In this document: positions 45,630 to 56,825 of the stretch, in pieces
Layout of the letters: every line of letters starts with the position of its first letter
How positions within the stretch are numbered: the first letter of the stretch is position 1
Origin: Phycomyces blakesleeanus NRRL 1555(-)
Taxonomy: Eukaryota > Mucoromycota > Mucoromycetes > Mucorales > Phycomycetaceae
Direction: 5' to 3'
DNA: 64,000 bases
Assembly: GCF_001638985.1 (NCBI RefSeq)
Contig: NW_017265157.1
Span: 62,001 to 126,000 of the forward strand
Position numbers and translations under genes: made by a program
The notes under the pieces: model-generated
Told to the model about the DNA's origin: nothing
The model's database searches: none
Seen by the model: only the letters and a program-made list of their open reading frames with translations

Positions 45630-45866
45630 ACTGCTCTTTCGCTTAAGCATTTTATTTGCCTGGTTCCAAAATTTTATTTTTGACGAATCCACATATAAAG
45701 TGTATCCATCCATCAACATCTTTACGCAAAACGATCCATCCATCACGAAAAACGTACCTCCCATTGCCAAAAGTAGTGCAGTCCTTGTCCTTGGTATCCC
45801 AGCTGTCAGCAAAAAAAAATTTCAGCTCAATCAGACAACATCACGCCATCTGCATTCTCAATCCCA

Positions 45867-46772
45867 ATGGCCAATTTGCAAATCGGCAACATGCAGGGAT
45901 TGCCAACCGAGCTTACCTCATTCCTGACAACATTGCAGGCACAAATCATGAATGTGCAAAACAGAACCGACCAGTTGGAGCGACTTGCAGCAGAGAATGC
46001 AAGACTAACTACTGAATTAGACCATGCTAGAACAACAATTGCTAATCTGCAGAAGCAATTAGGATCTCAGAGTGCATCTGAAAAAAACTTTTCAGAAATT
46101 TCACTTTCGAACCCAGCCGGCGCAGTAGGTGCTCCTGACAAAAACAAAGAACCAGGTCTGGAAGCCTCCACTTGGGCTACTAAAGCCAGTGTTTCTCTTC
46201 CTGTAACTGCCCCAAAAATGTCTACTGTTCCCTCTGCTCACCGTATTGCAGCTTCTGTTCGTATGTTTGCTCTTCCCTCTGGTCCTTCAGGTTATGAATA
46301 TGTTTATATTCCAAGATCAAGACGCCTTAAGCACAAAGAAGTCCGTTCCTCTCTCCGCACTCTTGGTGTGGATTCTTCTCGACTTTTGGACATTAACTTC
46401 CCAGCCAGAGGTGTCATTGGCATCCTTGTTCATGTCCAGTATGCTGATACATTTAAGGCCAAACTGACAACTGCTTCTGTTGAGATTTTGGACGCATTTG
46501 ATCCACTTGATCCTGATAATGTTGCTGATCCCAAGTATGCATCTCTGTCCACTCATGAACTTGCCAACACTGCTGCCATGCTTCACCATGATAGATGTCT
46601 CCAAGCCCTACAGTTCTTGCGCCCACACGTTGCTATCCCAGTTGGTCACTTCTTTTGTGAGGAAGGGTGGATCAGTGAAGATGAAATACCAACACGTACT
46701 ACTCTTACCAATGCTACTGGCGGGTCTTTGTTCAAACGTCAGCGCAGCTCATCAGTCACTATGTCTGAATGA
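45867..46772 (+). CDS. LINE ORF1, copy 2
   Basis: 301 residues, the same sequence as the copy at 3544-4449: N-terminal coiled coil, Ser/Thr/Pro linker, unknown C-terminal fold. Probably binds the element RNA. It overlaps the ORF2 start by ATGA. Although this copy's ORF2 is dead, an intact ORF1 could still act in trans. Confidence 0.88.
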   Translation: MANLQIGNMQGLPTELTSFLTTLQAQIMNVQNRTDQLERLAAENARLTTELDHARTTIANLQKQLGSQSASEKNFSEISLSNPAGAVGAPDKNKEPGLEASTWATKASVSLPVTAPKMSTVPSAHRIAASVRMFALPSGPSGYEYVYIPRSRRLKHKEVRSSLRTLGVDSSRLLDINFPARGVIGILVHVQYADTFKAKLTTASVEILDAFDPLDPDNVADPKYASLSTHELANTAAMLHHDRCLQALQFLRPHVAIPVGHFFCEEGWISEDEIPTRTTLTNATGGSLFKRQRSSSVTMSE

Positions 46773-49700
46773 GTAATCTCAATATCGGATTATGGAATGC
46801 CAATGGCCTGCAACCCAGAGCCATTCAAGATACCCTTCAACACTGTCAGTCCTTACATATGCTCTTCATTACAGAAACATGGCTTCTCTCTCCCTCACAT
46901 CTTCCCACATCATGGTCACAAATTCACTTGTATGGGTCTCCTGTAGCTGGCACCTATAGGGGCTCTATGGGTGTTTCTGTTCTCATATCACCTCACTGTC
47001 CTTATGCCGTCACTCAAATACCTATGCCCTCCAAATATGCTCTGGCTGTCAAAATTGGCTCACTCAGAATTGTATGCTTATATCTTCCACCAAATATGCC
47101 CACTCATGATGTCCTACATGTACTCTCTTCCATTCCTTTAACACATGATACCATTCTTTGTGGAGACTTCAATGCAAGACTTGGCTCTGTTACTGGTGAC
47201 TATGCATCAAATTCTCGTGGACTGGCACTATGTTCTTGGATAGAAGAGAGATCTCTATCAGTTGTAAATGCAGATCTTGCACCTTGCATGCCAACATATA
47301 TTTCTTTCCGCAACAACTATGAAATCAGCAGTATTATTGACCTCTTTATAACTAATATGCCACTCATCAATCCTTCTCTTCATATTGCTACTGACTTGTC
47401 TCTTAGATCAGATCATCGCCTTTTATCACTTTCCTTTACCTATGATCTACAGCACTCTACCAATATGCCACCACCATTACGCAAGACATGGAACCTCTCA
47501 CGCCTCAATGAACCTGATGTCCATGCTCTTTATGCTCATACCTTCAATCAAAACTCGACCTCCCTCCTTTCCACCTTGCAAGACATTGTACAGAATCCAC
47601 CACTCACTAGACCCAACATTGATGCTATCACTGATGAGTTCAATTTACTCATTTATGACTCATTAAATAGCTCAATTGGACATCGACCCTCTCGCCCAAA
47701 TCATTGGAAATCCTTCTGGAATGTAGCTTTGCAAACAGCAGCAGATCGTCGTAACCAATGTTACAAAAAATGGCGCCTAGCAATAGGTATTGACAAAGTT
47801 GTTTGGTGGACTAAACACAAGCATGCACAGGCCGAATTCCGATCTCAGGTTCAGCAAGCAAAACGTCAGTCTTGGCATGACTTTTGTCAGTCTATGGAAT
47901 GTGACTTCAGCAAAGCAACATCAAAGATAAAGCAGTTAAAACGCCGTAGACAGCCGCAACATACTTTCCAGCACGATGATAGACCAGCCGTAGCAGCAGC
48001 AACAATGTGTGACTATTTGGCAACAGTATATAGTGGACATATACTTCCAGCAACCCGACCACCAGCACCAATGACCACTTGTAACAGTGTGCCTTTTGCC
48101 TCTGATGACTCTCCCTTTACCTCACCAATTGTAGAGGAATTCATGCAATTTATGCCTAACCGCAAGGCACCAGGACCAGACCATATCAGAGCTGAAATGC
48201 TAAAACCTGTAAAAACACATGTCTCACCCATTCTTACTTTATTATTTACAGTTTGCTGGCAATGGTCATATGTTCCAAGTTTGTGGCGCCAAGCCCAGGT
48301 CTTCCCAATCTTCAAGAAGGGTAGTCCAACTGACCCGGCAAACTACCGACCAATCTCCTTGACCTCTGTACTGCGTAAGCTTTTTGAGATGTGTATAGCC
48401 CCCCAGTTGCACAAGTACTCTCCTCCTTTGGATGTGGCTCAAGGTGGTTTTCGTCCTCGCCGTGGTGCTTTGGATCAAGCTCTCTGTCTCCATGATCTGA
48501 TGAAAGCCTATTATCACCGTCATAAGCACTACCCTGTTGTTGCATTTCTGGATATCAAGGCTGCCTATGATACAGTGGATTGACGAATCATCTGGCATGC
48601 TTTACAAAAACGTTGCACTCCACCGGCACTTTTGGGTCTCTTGGTTAACATGTTTGACAATGTCTCTATCTGTGTCCTTTTGGGTAACTTTTCTTCACAC
48701 TCGTTCTCACCTGCCACTGGGGTTCTCCAAGGTTCTGTCCTCAGTCCACATCTGTATTCAATATATATCAACTCCCTGCCCCCATTGCTCCGCACAGTTG
48801 CTCACTCACAAACTACAACCCATGTTCCATCACCCTCTCCTACCTCATTGGATGCATATAATGCTCTTCTTGCTCCTTCAGGTGTAGATGGCTTTGGACA
48901 TATTCATTTCTCAACACCCATCAATTCTCTGCTCTTTGCCGACGATGTAGCTATTTTTGGTTCTCTTTCAGACGTTCAGGCCATGCTAGACCTTGCTGCA
49001 GACCACTCTCTTACTCTTGGATATCGATGGAGCCCCACCAAATGTGAAGTTATATATCCCAAAACACGTGCAAGCTCGCCAGTTTCTCTTCTTTTATATG
49101 GTCAAGTTCTCCCTGCCACTGACCTGTTTATTTATCTGGGTGTTCCTTTTGCCAATAAGGGTATTTCTTCCAAGTCCATTGCCACTCATAGACGTTCTGG
49201 TACACTCGCTACAATGGCAACCCTAAACTCTGTTGGTGCTTGTCGTTCTGGTTTTTCTCTGCTGCTCAGTTCATGGCTGTATAAAACTTTTGTTCGCCCA
49301 AAGTTTGAATATGGTTTGGCTATTTCCACTCTGCTGAAGCAAGATATTAAAGTTCTGGAGTCCATTCAAGATAAGTGTCTTCGCATGATTGTTGGGGGGC
49401 ATGCCACGTCCTCTACAATTGTGTTGAAGCATATCTGCAATCTGCCAAATATGAAGTTTCGTGCAGATGTTCTTATAGCCAAATTTTGTATCAGATCACG
49501 CTTTCTGCCTGCCCAGTGCCTTTTGTCTCTTTTACACCGTCATCATACCATCTATTCTTCACTTGTCTCCCTGGGAAAAACCCATCTTCTGTCACATCTC
49601 CCTCCAACACTCAAACTCCAAAGCCCTAGTGCAGTAAAAAACCATTTTGAAAGCATTAGAGAAGCTGGATTTACAACCTTTCTCCAGTCCAATACACAAG

Positions 49701-50092
49701 TTCTCATTCAAGCATGCCGCCCAGTTCTTGGAGTTGATCCAATTTTGTTTCTGCCAGCCTCACATGTGGAACGTGGCCGTTTGATTCGTTGGAGAATGGG
49801 GTGGTTACCAGGCAAACCAAAGGAATGTCCTTGTGGATCAGATCACACCTCACGCCGCCATTTATTGAATTGCCCACTTGTTCCTGTGGCACTATTTGAA
49901 CAGTTGCCTTAACCTGACCAAGATCAGATACACAGAATTGATTTTGCCATCACATCCTTGCCTTTGTCATCTCAAGAACCACGACCTGCTTACTGGATAC
50001 CACTGCTGACTATTCTTTGGCACATAGATATTATATGTAATCCTGATGGTGACTATTCACATGAGACTGAACATGGTACTCTTTGGATATAA
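46769..50092 (+). pseudogene. LINE ORF2, copy 2, two nonsense codons
   Basis: It has the same length as the intact 224-3547 ORF. Codon 605 (CGA in copy 1, directly after AAYDTVD of RT motif A) is TGA at 48581-48583, and a CAA after FEQLP is TAA at 49910-49912. Both are C-to-T changes. The endonuclease part (residues 1-220) remains intact. The frame is otherwise open, so these stops are recent. Confidence 0.92.
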
Positions 50093-50428
50093 TTTAAACC
50101 TTTTTCTTTTCTTTTCTAGTTCTCTACTTTTCTTTTCTTTTTTCTTGCTTTGCATCTCTTCTTTCTCTTTTGTTCCCCTCTGTATGAAAAGTTCTTTGTT
50201 CTGCAATTCTGTCTCCTCCCTTTCACTGTTACAACTATTTTCATAGCTGCAAAGCAGAGAGCAGGTTCAGCCATTGAAGCTAGTATGATTTGATCTTCTC
50301 TTTTCCCTCTCTTTTTTTTGTCTTTTGTGATCCCTTGGGACTTTTTTATATCTTCTTTTTGTACTTTGGAGGCTATATGATCTATAGATCGCCAGCAATA
50401 TCTCCTTTAATAAAATATAATCTTTAAC

Positions 50429-50443
50429 CTGAGCCAAGAAGGC
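50429..50443 (+). repeat. 15-bp target-site duplication from tRNA-Thr 5' end
   Basis: CTGAGCCAAGAAGGC, identical to 45615-45629, that is, bases 1-15 of tRNA-Thr in reverse complement. It separates LINE copy 2 from LINE copy 3. Confidence 0.9.
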
Positions 50444-50737
50444 GACTGCTCTTTCGCTTAAGCATTTTATTTACCTGGTTCCAAAATTTTATTTTTGACG
50501 AATCCACATATAAAGTGTATCTATCCATCAACATCTTTACGCAAAACGATCCATCCGTCACGAAAAACGTACCTCGCATTGCCAAAAGTAGTGCAGTCCT
50601 TGTCCTTGGTATCCCAGCTGTCAGCAAAAAAAAATTCAGCTCAATCAGACAATATCACGCCATCTGCATTCTCAATCCCAATGGCCAATTTGCAAATCGG
50701 CAATATACAGGGATTACCAACTGAGCTTACCTCATTC
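50444..50737 (+). mobile_element. LINE copy 3, 5' 294 bp, cut by element D
   Basis: It starts GACTGCTCTTTCGC with one extra G compared with copies 1 and 2. It covers the 5' UTR and the first about 20 codons of ORF1, with several base differences (MANLQIGNIQGLPTELTS). It ends where the terminus of CACTA element D begins (50738). The remainder may lie beyond D, outside the window. It is older than copy 2. Confidence 0.88.
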
Positions 50738-50743
50738 CACTGG

Positions 50744-52398
50744 GGAATTAGATTTCTACACATATGCGATAGTATGGGAAATTCTGAGTGACAGAATAAT
50801 TAAATTCTGGAATTTGGCATTTATAGATTCCGTTTGCAATATGTTATGTTACCTGTGAGTTGTCCATGTAACTTCTGAACTTATAATGATTCATATAGAG
50901 ATGTAAGGTTCTTTTAAACTATTTAATTGCAGAGAGAATAATCAAATTATGGCATCTTTTTTTTTGGATGTTACATTAAATTAAACTTGATTTGAAACAG
51001 AGATTCCAATAAAAAATCTATTTTTGATAGAAAACTGTCTACTGAAATAATGATATTCTATTGGATCATTTAACAGAAGAAACAGGATTTATGTATACTG
51101 TCTTCCGAATCTAAACACTTTTATTAGACAATTATGCACGGCTAAACTATAGGATTCACACATGCCATACTACTGCAATACTTCTTGCACTTCATTTCAA
51201 ATATTTGTATAGGGATTGTTTTGGAAAAATTGTTTTTATTAAAAAAAAAGCTTCTTGCTTATAATATGTACGGCTTGACAATATATAGTCTAATCTAATA
51301 TATAGGCTACTACATAATTAATATAATAACAAACCCTTTCATATATTATAATATATAAATACTTCCAATACAATAGAATCCTAAAAAGAAACGCGTGTTT
51401 ACGGTATTTCACTAGTAAGAGAAGGCTAAAAAATTATTTAATTATATTAGATTATATAAATATTTATTTTTCTTTAATTTAAATAATATAGTTACTTACC
51501 AGTAATTTCGTCAGAACCAGGTATAGTGCACATTGACTGTTGTTCTGAAAGGTTTAATAAAACCCATTAGTAAAGATCATGAAATAAAGTTTGGCTTTAT
51601 TACTTACCAAAGAAAACCGGTTTTCAAAGACAAGCCATTCAATCAGGTACATAGAAATGTTGGCAGTACTAACAGAGATAGAAAATAAACAAAATTAGAT
51701 ATAAGAATAAAATAAATAAATACATTATTCAGACTTACCAGATAAATTTCTGCTGTTGATATGTCTTTATGATGAGCTGAGGAGTTAATGAGCTGAGGAG
51801 CTAATGAGCTGAGGAGAGAAAAAGAAAATAATTAATAAAGAAACACATACACAATAACCGCGTTTTACCTTTTTGTTCTTGTCCATTAATCAACACGGCA
51901 AAGACTTGTAATACTATCAGCAACCACAATAATAATAAAAGAAAAAATATTAAGAATAAATATAACAGTAGAATAATAAAAACAAATTGCTTACCAGGGT
52001 GTGAACTCAAATACATCAACCAGAATAAAAGTAAATAAAGCGGAAAAGAAACAAGAAAAAAAGAAGAAAAAAGTGGGCTTTCAAACAGAAGGCAGTTTAG
52101 ATGAGAATTGACTCTAGTAAAATACAATAGTAATAAAATAAATAGTCCAAAATTATATTGTAACACTAAGTTCTATGTTGAATATTAAAGAAGTTGTTCA
52201 AGGTTATAAAGGATTTTATAGAAAATAATATATAATCTCTTCCTTTTCTCAGCTATTTCATAAATCTATTTTATATTAACTTATTTTGTATGTATATCTT
52301 TGATTAAACAAAAATAAATATATTTCAACCCATATATTTATTTTATTTTAATAATTTATTAATGTATAAAACTTTAATAAAAATACAATAAAGAAAAA
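50744..52398. other. Left subterminal part of element D, no confirmed gene
   Basis: AT-rich, with exon-like pieces on the minus strand (near 51500-51550, 51860-51905 and 51995-52020), in the place where A and B have the third gene. No joint frame could be built. The direct triplet of GAGCTGAGGAG-like units at 51774-51815 is a small tandem repeat. Confidence 0.35.
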
Positions 52399-53691
52399 AT
52401 GCCTTCCAATAGCTGCAGAAAAACAGACCATAAAGGAAAAGGAAAAGCATCTGCAAGTATATCTACCTCTGCAAACCGTGTTTTGGCTGGCTGTGTTGGA
52501 CCTTGAGAAATTGCCCCCAGTTTCTCATCCGCAACTATCCAAGATCAGCAATACGCGGAAATTGTTGAAATGTTTAACAAAGTAAACAACAGTATCAACG
52601 GTGTCAAGGATGACATTGCTGCTGTCAATAGCAACATGACAGCCTTTAAAAACAGGATGGGTGTTGTTGTTGACACGTCTGGAAAGACACATACGGCATT
52701 TGCAGACTTTGCAACTGCTTATGCCAACGATCAGACTCGTATGGCTAGTCTAGGACCATCTCTGATGCCATCCTATGTCCCCCAGACCTCCCTCAGTGAT
52801 GCCGAGGTTTCTGTCATTATCTCGGTAATTAGTATTAATATATGTTAGTATCAACAACTTATTAAACAACCTGTATTTAGGAAATCTTCGCAGAAAAGTT
52901 GTGGGACTGGAAGTTCGAGTCTTACAACCCTGCTCTTGTTGCTGAGAACGAGAGTAAGAAGAAGTGGAACTTGAACGAGAAGATTAACCACCACAATAAC
53001 GTAGCTGTTATCAACTACTTGAAGAGCTACATTAGCGCCCAGACTCGTCTAGCTGGTACTCACCCACGGGTGATAAGTGATAAAATAAAGAACAGGTACA
53101 AGCACAGTCATCGTACTTTTCACGAGTCTCCTGAGCAGAAGGCCAAGAAAAACAGCAAGGGGAGAGCAAACAGTCGTACTCTTCAGGTTTGTATATACTA
53201 TATAAAAAATTAATTGGTATATTACTATTTTCTCAAGCTACAATCTATATAATCAGATGTCTATCTGACGCAAGTCGACATACATGGACAACTGGGTAGC
53301 CATTGATGCTGCAATGAGATATAAGACTGGAAACTCTGTTGAGAAGGCCTATCTCAAACTCTTTCAGAAGGATGCCATGTCTGATGGTGAGTCAGATATT
53401 GAGATTGTGGACAATCTTCCACGACGGTGTTTGCATGTGGCTTGCCCCACTTGGAGAAGTGAAGAAGTAAATAATATTTAGAATAAATAAATAAGTTTTA
53501 TAACAAGAAAAATAAAGAACTAATAAAAATAAATACAGTTCAACAGATTGTTGACAATGGTTGATGGCATTGATCGTACCCATCACGTGTCAAATGCAGG
53601 CATGGGAACAAAGCCAAGAATGAACAGATATCCAGCAACATTGTTGCCTTGCTCTGTTCCTGCCACCCTGTCCCAGTCATTGCCTCGTTAG
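52399..53691 (+). pseudogene. Second (accessory) gene of element D, broken
   Basis: Starts MPSNSCRKTDHKGKGK, similar to the basic start of the B homologue. Exons are about 52399-52825, 52881-53187, 53257-53467 and 53539-53691. Stops: TGA at about 52503 (B has Arg in the aligned REIAP) and TGA near 53268. Conserved parts are LWDWKFESYNPALVAENESKK, the basic region after VISDKIKNRYKH, MSDGESDIE and PTWRSEEV. It converges with the transposase at 53828. Confidence 0.72.
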
Positions 53692-55792
53692 GCAATCAAC
53701 GATGAATAAACATTTTCTTTTTTACTATGTTCTGTTGTAGGGCCAAATAGTAATAATTGAAATTGAATTGATTAAAGGAAATAATAATAATAGAGGATAA
53801 ATATATAAGTAAGTGTGTGTATGAGAATTAATAGTAAATTTTTTTTGGTAAAGGAATCGCAAGTTTTTTGTTGACGTTTTTTGTAGTTTTATAATCTACT
53901 ATTGCAACTGTTAGGAGAATCCGATGTACTGGCAGGATGCTTTGAAAATCTTGCTTGTAGAATTCATCCTGTAACAACTCAACTCCTTCTAATTCTCTTG
54001 TTTTGTCCGAAGTGGATTTGAACCATTTGACAAATGCAAATACATGCTGACTACTATGGGGATTTCTGTATGTTAGAGAAGAAACAGTTGGCCTAAAATT
54101 GTGAACAAAAAGATACTGAATATCTCCAATATACGCATGTTCCAACCCAGTTCGTTCAGTGAAATATGCTTGTATATATGATCCATGGTCATTCGTGCCA
54201 ATGCACCCTTTGTAGCTTTGCCCAATAAGATCAACAGACTTCACCATTTCGATCCAGTCATTGACGAAAGGTGGGTCATCAATTACATCTTTGCAACCTG
54301 AGATCTGTGGATTCTTGTACGCAGCTTGATAGTATCCTACAAGACAATCATATTCATGTTTTGGCATAAATGATAATGATCTTGTTTTCAATGGCAAGGC
54401 GGATGGTGGCAGGGGCTCGTTTCCACAAATTGTCATTGAAAGATTCTGTGAAGCTTCAAGATATTTGGAAATTGAGAAAGAGTGAGAGAGGTAGGTGTTG
54501 GTGTTGGTGTTGGTGTTGGTGTTGGTGTTGTTGTTGTTGGTGGTGAACTTATCAAAAATTTCAAAACATGCAAGTGCATGCATAGGTTTCAGAAGTCGAC
54601 AAACAAAATCTCTCTTCCACGACTCTTCAATGAACTGTCTCATAAATGTCAATTCGAACCTGTTTCTTCGATTGGTTTGGATATTTTTCAGGACACTATT
54701 GTACCTTTCAAAGCTGAAAAGCCAATAGTCATAGACGGGCCCAAAGTCAATCATTGTTTGGCATAAGTGCAGATACAGATGCATGTTGGGAGAGAGAAGG
54801 TCCAGGTTGTACAATGTCTCACACCCTTTACAGAATTCTTCTAAGCATTTGTGTCCTTTCTCAATGTCTTCTTCAGAAACACTAGGCTTGGTGAAGTATC
54901 TGCATGCGTTAACAAACTCTATCCAGTTCTTGAACTCTGGCAACGGCAACACATCCCTTAGAACCACAGGAGACTACACAAGGCACTAAGACTTCCACTC
55001 ATCAGCCTTCATATAGGGAATGCCCTTGGCAATCTTTGTCCCAAGTGACATGTAATTGGGCAGCAACACTACCTTCTCAACAGTCTTTTGCATGGCAACG
55101 AGTTTTTTATCGTCGATTAATCCATCCGCAACCCATCTCTCCAGCATTCTTTTGGCAGTGCCTAAGAAAGGATTGTGCATGGGATTGATGATCGTACAGT
55201 GGACAATGTCAAAGTACTGAAGACGATGCAGTTCGGACCAGCGAACACCATGTGCAACTTCAAGACACTGTCTCTCAGTTGGTTTGGTTGCATTTCTCCA
55301 GATCTCTGCATCCTTACGATTGTCATTCTTAGTGCGAAGGAGCCACTTTGAGAAATCGAATCCAGAATAATCAATGGAACTCGTTCCAGCCAACCTCAAA
55401 AATTGACGCTTACACTTGTGGCATGCATTTGTACTTGTATGGGATGTGAACCCACATACTTTCCTTGCAGCAAGTATATCACAGGCAACCATGAGAAGGG
55501 CTGCTCAGATAGAAGTACCATTTGGACATTGGTGAGTCTTAATCTTAATATCTTTGTACAGCTCCATCAACTCATCCACAAGCGGTTTCAGATAGTTATT
55601 TATGTCAGAAGTGCTCACTTCTTTAGGCCCTGGCATTAACCCAACAAGAATTACGTTCTCCTTGAACTGCTCACTGCGTGGAAGATTATTGATTGCAAGA
55701 TATATGGCACCACAGGAGTAGATAACACCATTGAATGGCTGAAACCAGTCAATGTTCAGTGTGAGCATGAGTGATCGCTTGGTATCAACAAA

Positions 55793-55975
55793 CGTAAATC
55801 TTAGGGGACAGGGGGTTTTTGGATGATGGGGACAGTGGGTTACACAAGCTTATAGTGAGTAGTCTGGCAGATAATTAGAGGCGTGACTACTTTTAACTTG
55901 TCCGGCAGACATCCATCATTTCTGTGTATAACACCCTGTCCCCCAAAAAACAGTCACCCCCTGTCCCCATCCAGT
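55793..55975. repeat. Left subterminal repeats of MULE-OTU
   Basis: Direct and inverted copies of GATGGGGACAGTGGG and CCCCCTGTCCCCATCC lie within 180 bp of the end, so the end itself can form a hairpin. Confidence 0.7.
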
Positions 55976-56825
55976 ATAATCACTTGTCTTTATTCACTAA
56001 GAAAAATCATGCAAAAGTGGAAGAACATTTGTCAGTAACTTTTCATTTTCATTTTTATTTATTTTTAAAAAATTCATAACTCGTTCAAAAAAATAGATAG
56101 AAATATGAGAGTAAGATGGTTGGTTTCATTGATTTTCTTTGCATAAAGTGAGTATTTGTTTGTTTTGTAATATTTTTTGAATCACGTTTAATGAGTGAAT
56201 TACAAAAGTTCTGTACATTTCATTTGTGAAAGATTGAACAAAAAAACAACAATTTGAAAATATTAGTAAAAATCACTTGCAAATGCTTTATATCAATAGA
56301 AAATAGTAAAAAAACGTTTCAGTAAAAGTTTTAGACCATATTATTATGTAGAAAAGATATTTATTAGCAAAAACAATATGTTTCAAATGTTTAAAAACGT
56401 GAAAAAAGTGTATATTTTGCTTGTTTATTCAACCAAAACATAATAAATTAACTTCAAATTTTGGATATAGAGATGTACGTATTTTTTTAGCAATACGGCA
56501 AAATATCCAAGCTTTAGCATTCGAATGAAGACAGATATCTATCAAAAGCTATGCATCATTTCTGTTTTACATCTTTTATAGTGAAATTCACGTCTGTGAT
56601 TGGATGAAGATCTTAATCAGATTGCTTATAAATGCACAGACTTTGTACTCCAAAAAATAAAAGCCAATTATATAGTCTTCTAATTAGTTGGATGCCAATA
56701 ATATTCGTATCTGGGTTTTATATGTAACATTAAAATTAAAGACAGACTGGGTGCAATTGTGTTTGTTAAAAAATTAAAGAAAAAAATAGGAGTAAAGTAT
56801 ATTAAAAGATAGAAAGATGGATAAG

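Larger units (their letters stand above)
45630..50428 (+). mobile_element. Non-LTR retrotransposon (LINE) copy 2, full length
   Basis: 4799 bp from ACTGCTCTTTCGC to a 3' end AATAAAATATAATCTTTAAC. It is nearly identical to copy 1. The 5' end touches tRNA-Thr. At the 3' end the first 15 bases of the tRNA gene are repeated (50429-50443). The 3' UTR is T-rich (CTTTTCTTTTC runs). ORF1 is intact and ORF2 has two stops. Confidence 0.95.

Noticed and set aside
50046..50246. Short Ser/Phe-rich frame after LINE copy 2 ORF2
   Set aside because: It lies in the T-rich 3' UTR of the LINE; no support as a gene.
51801..52166. 121-residue very hydrophobic frame, possible membrane protein
   Set aside because: The Leu/Phe/Ile-rich translation comes from T-rich intron-like sequence of element D and has no conserved counterpart; the frame at 38909-39113 is similar.
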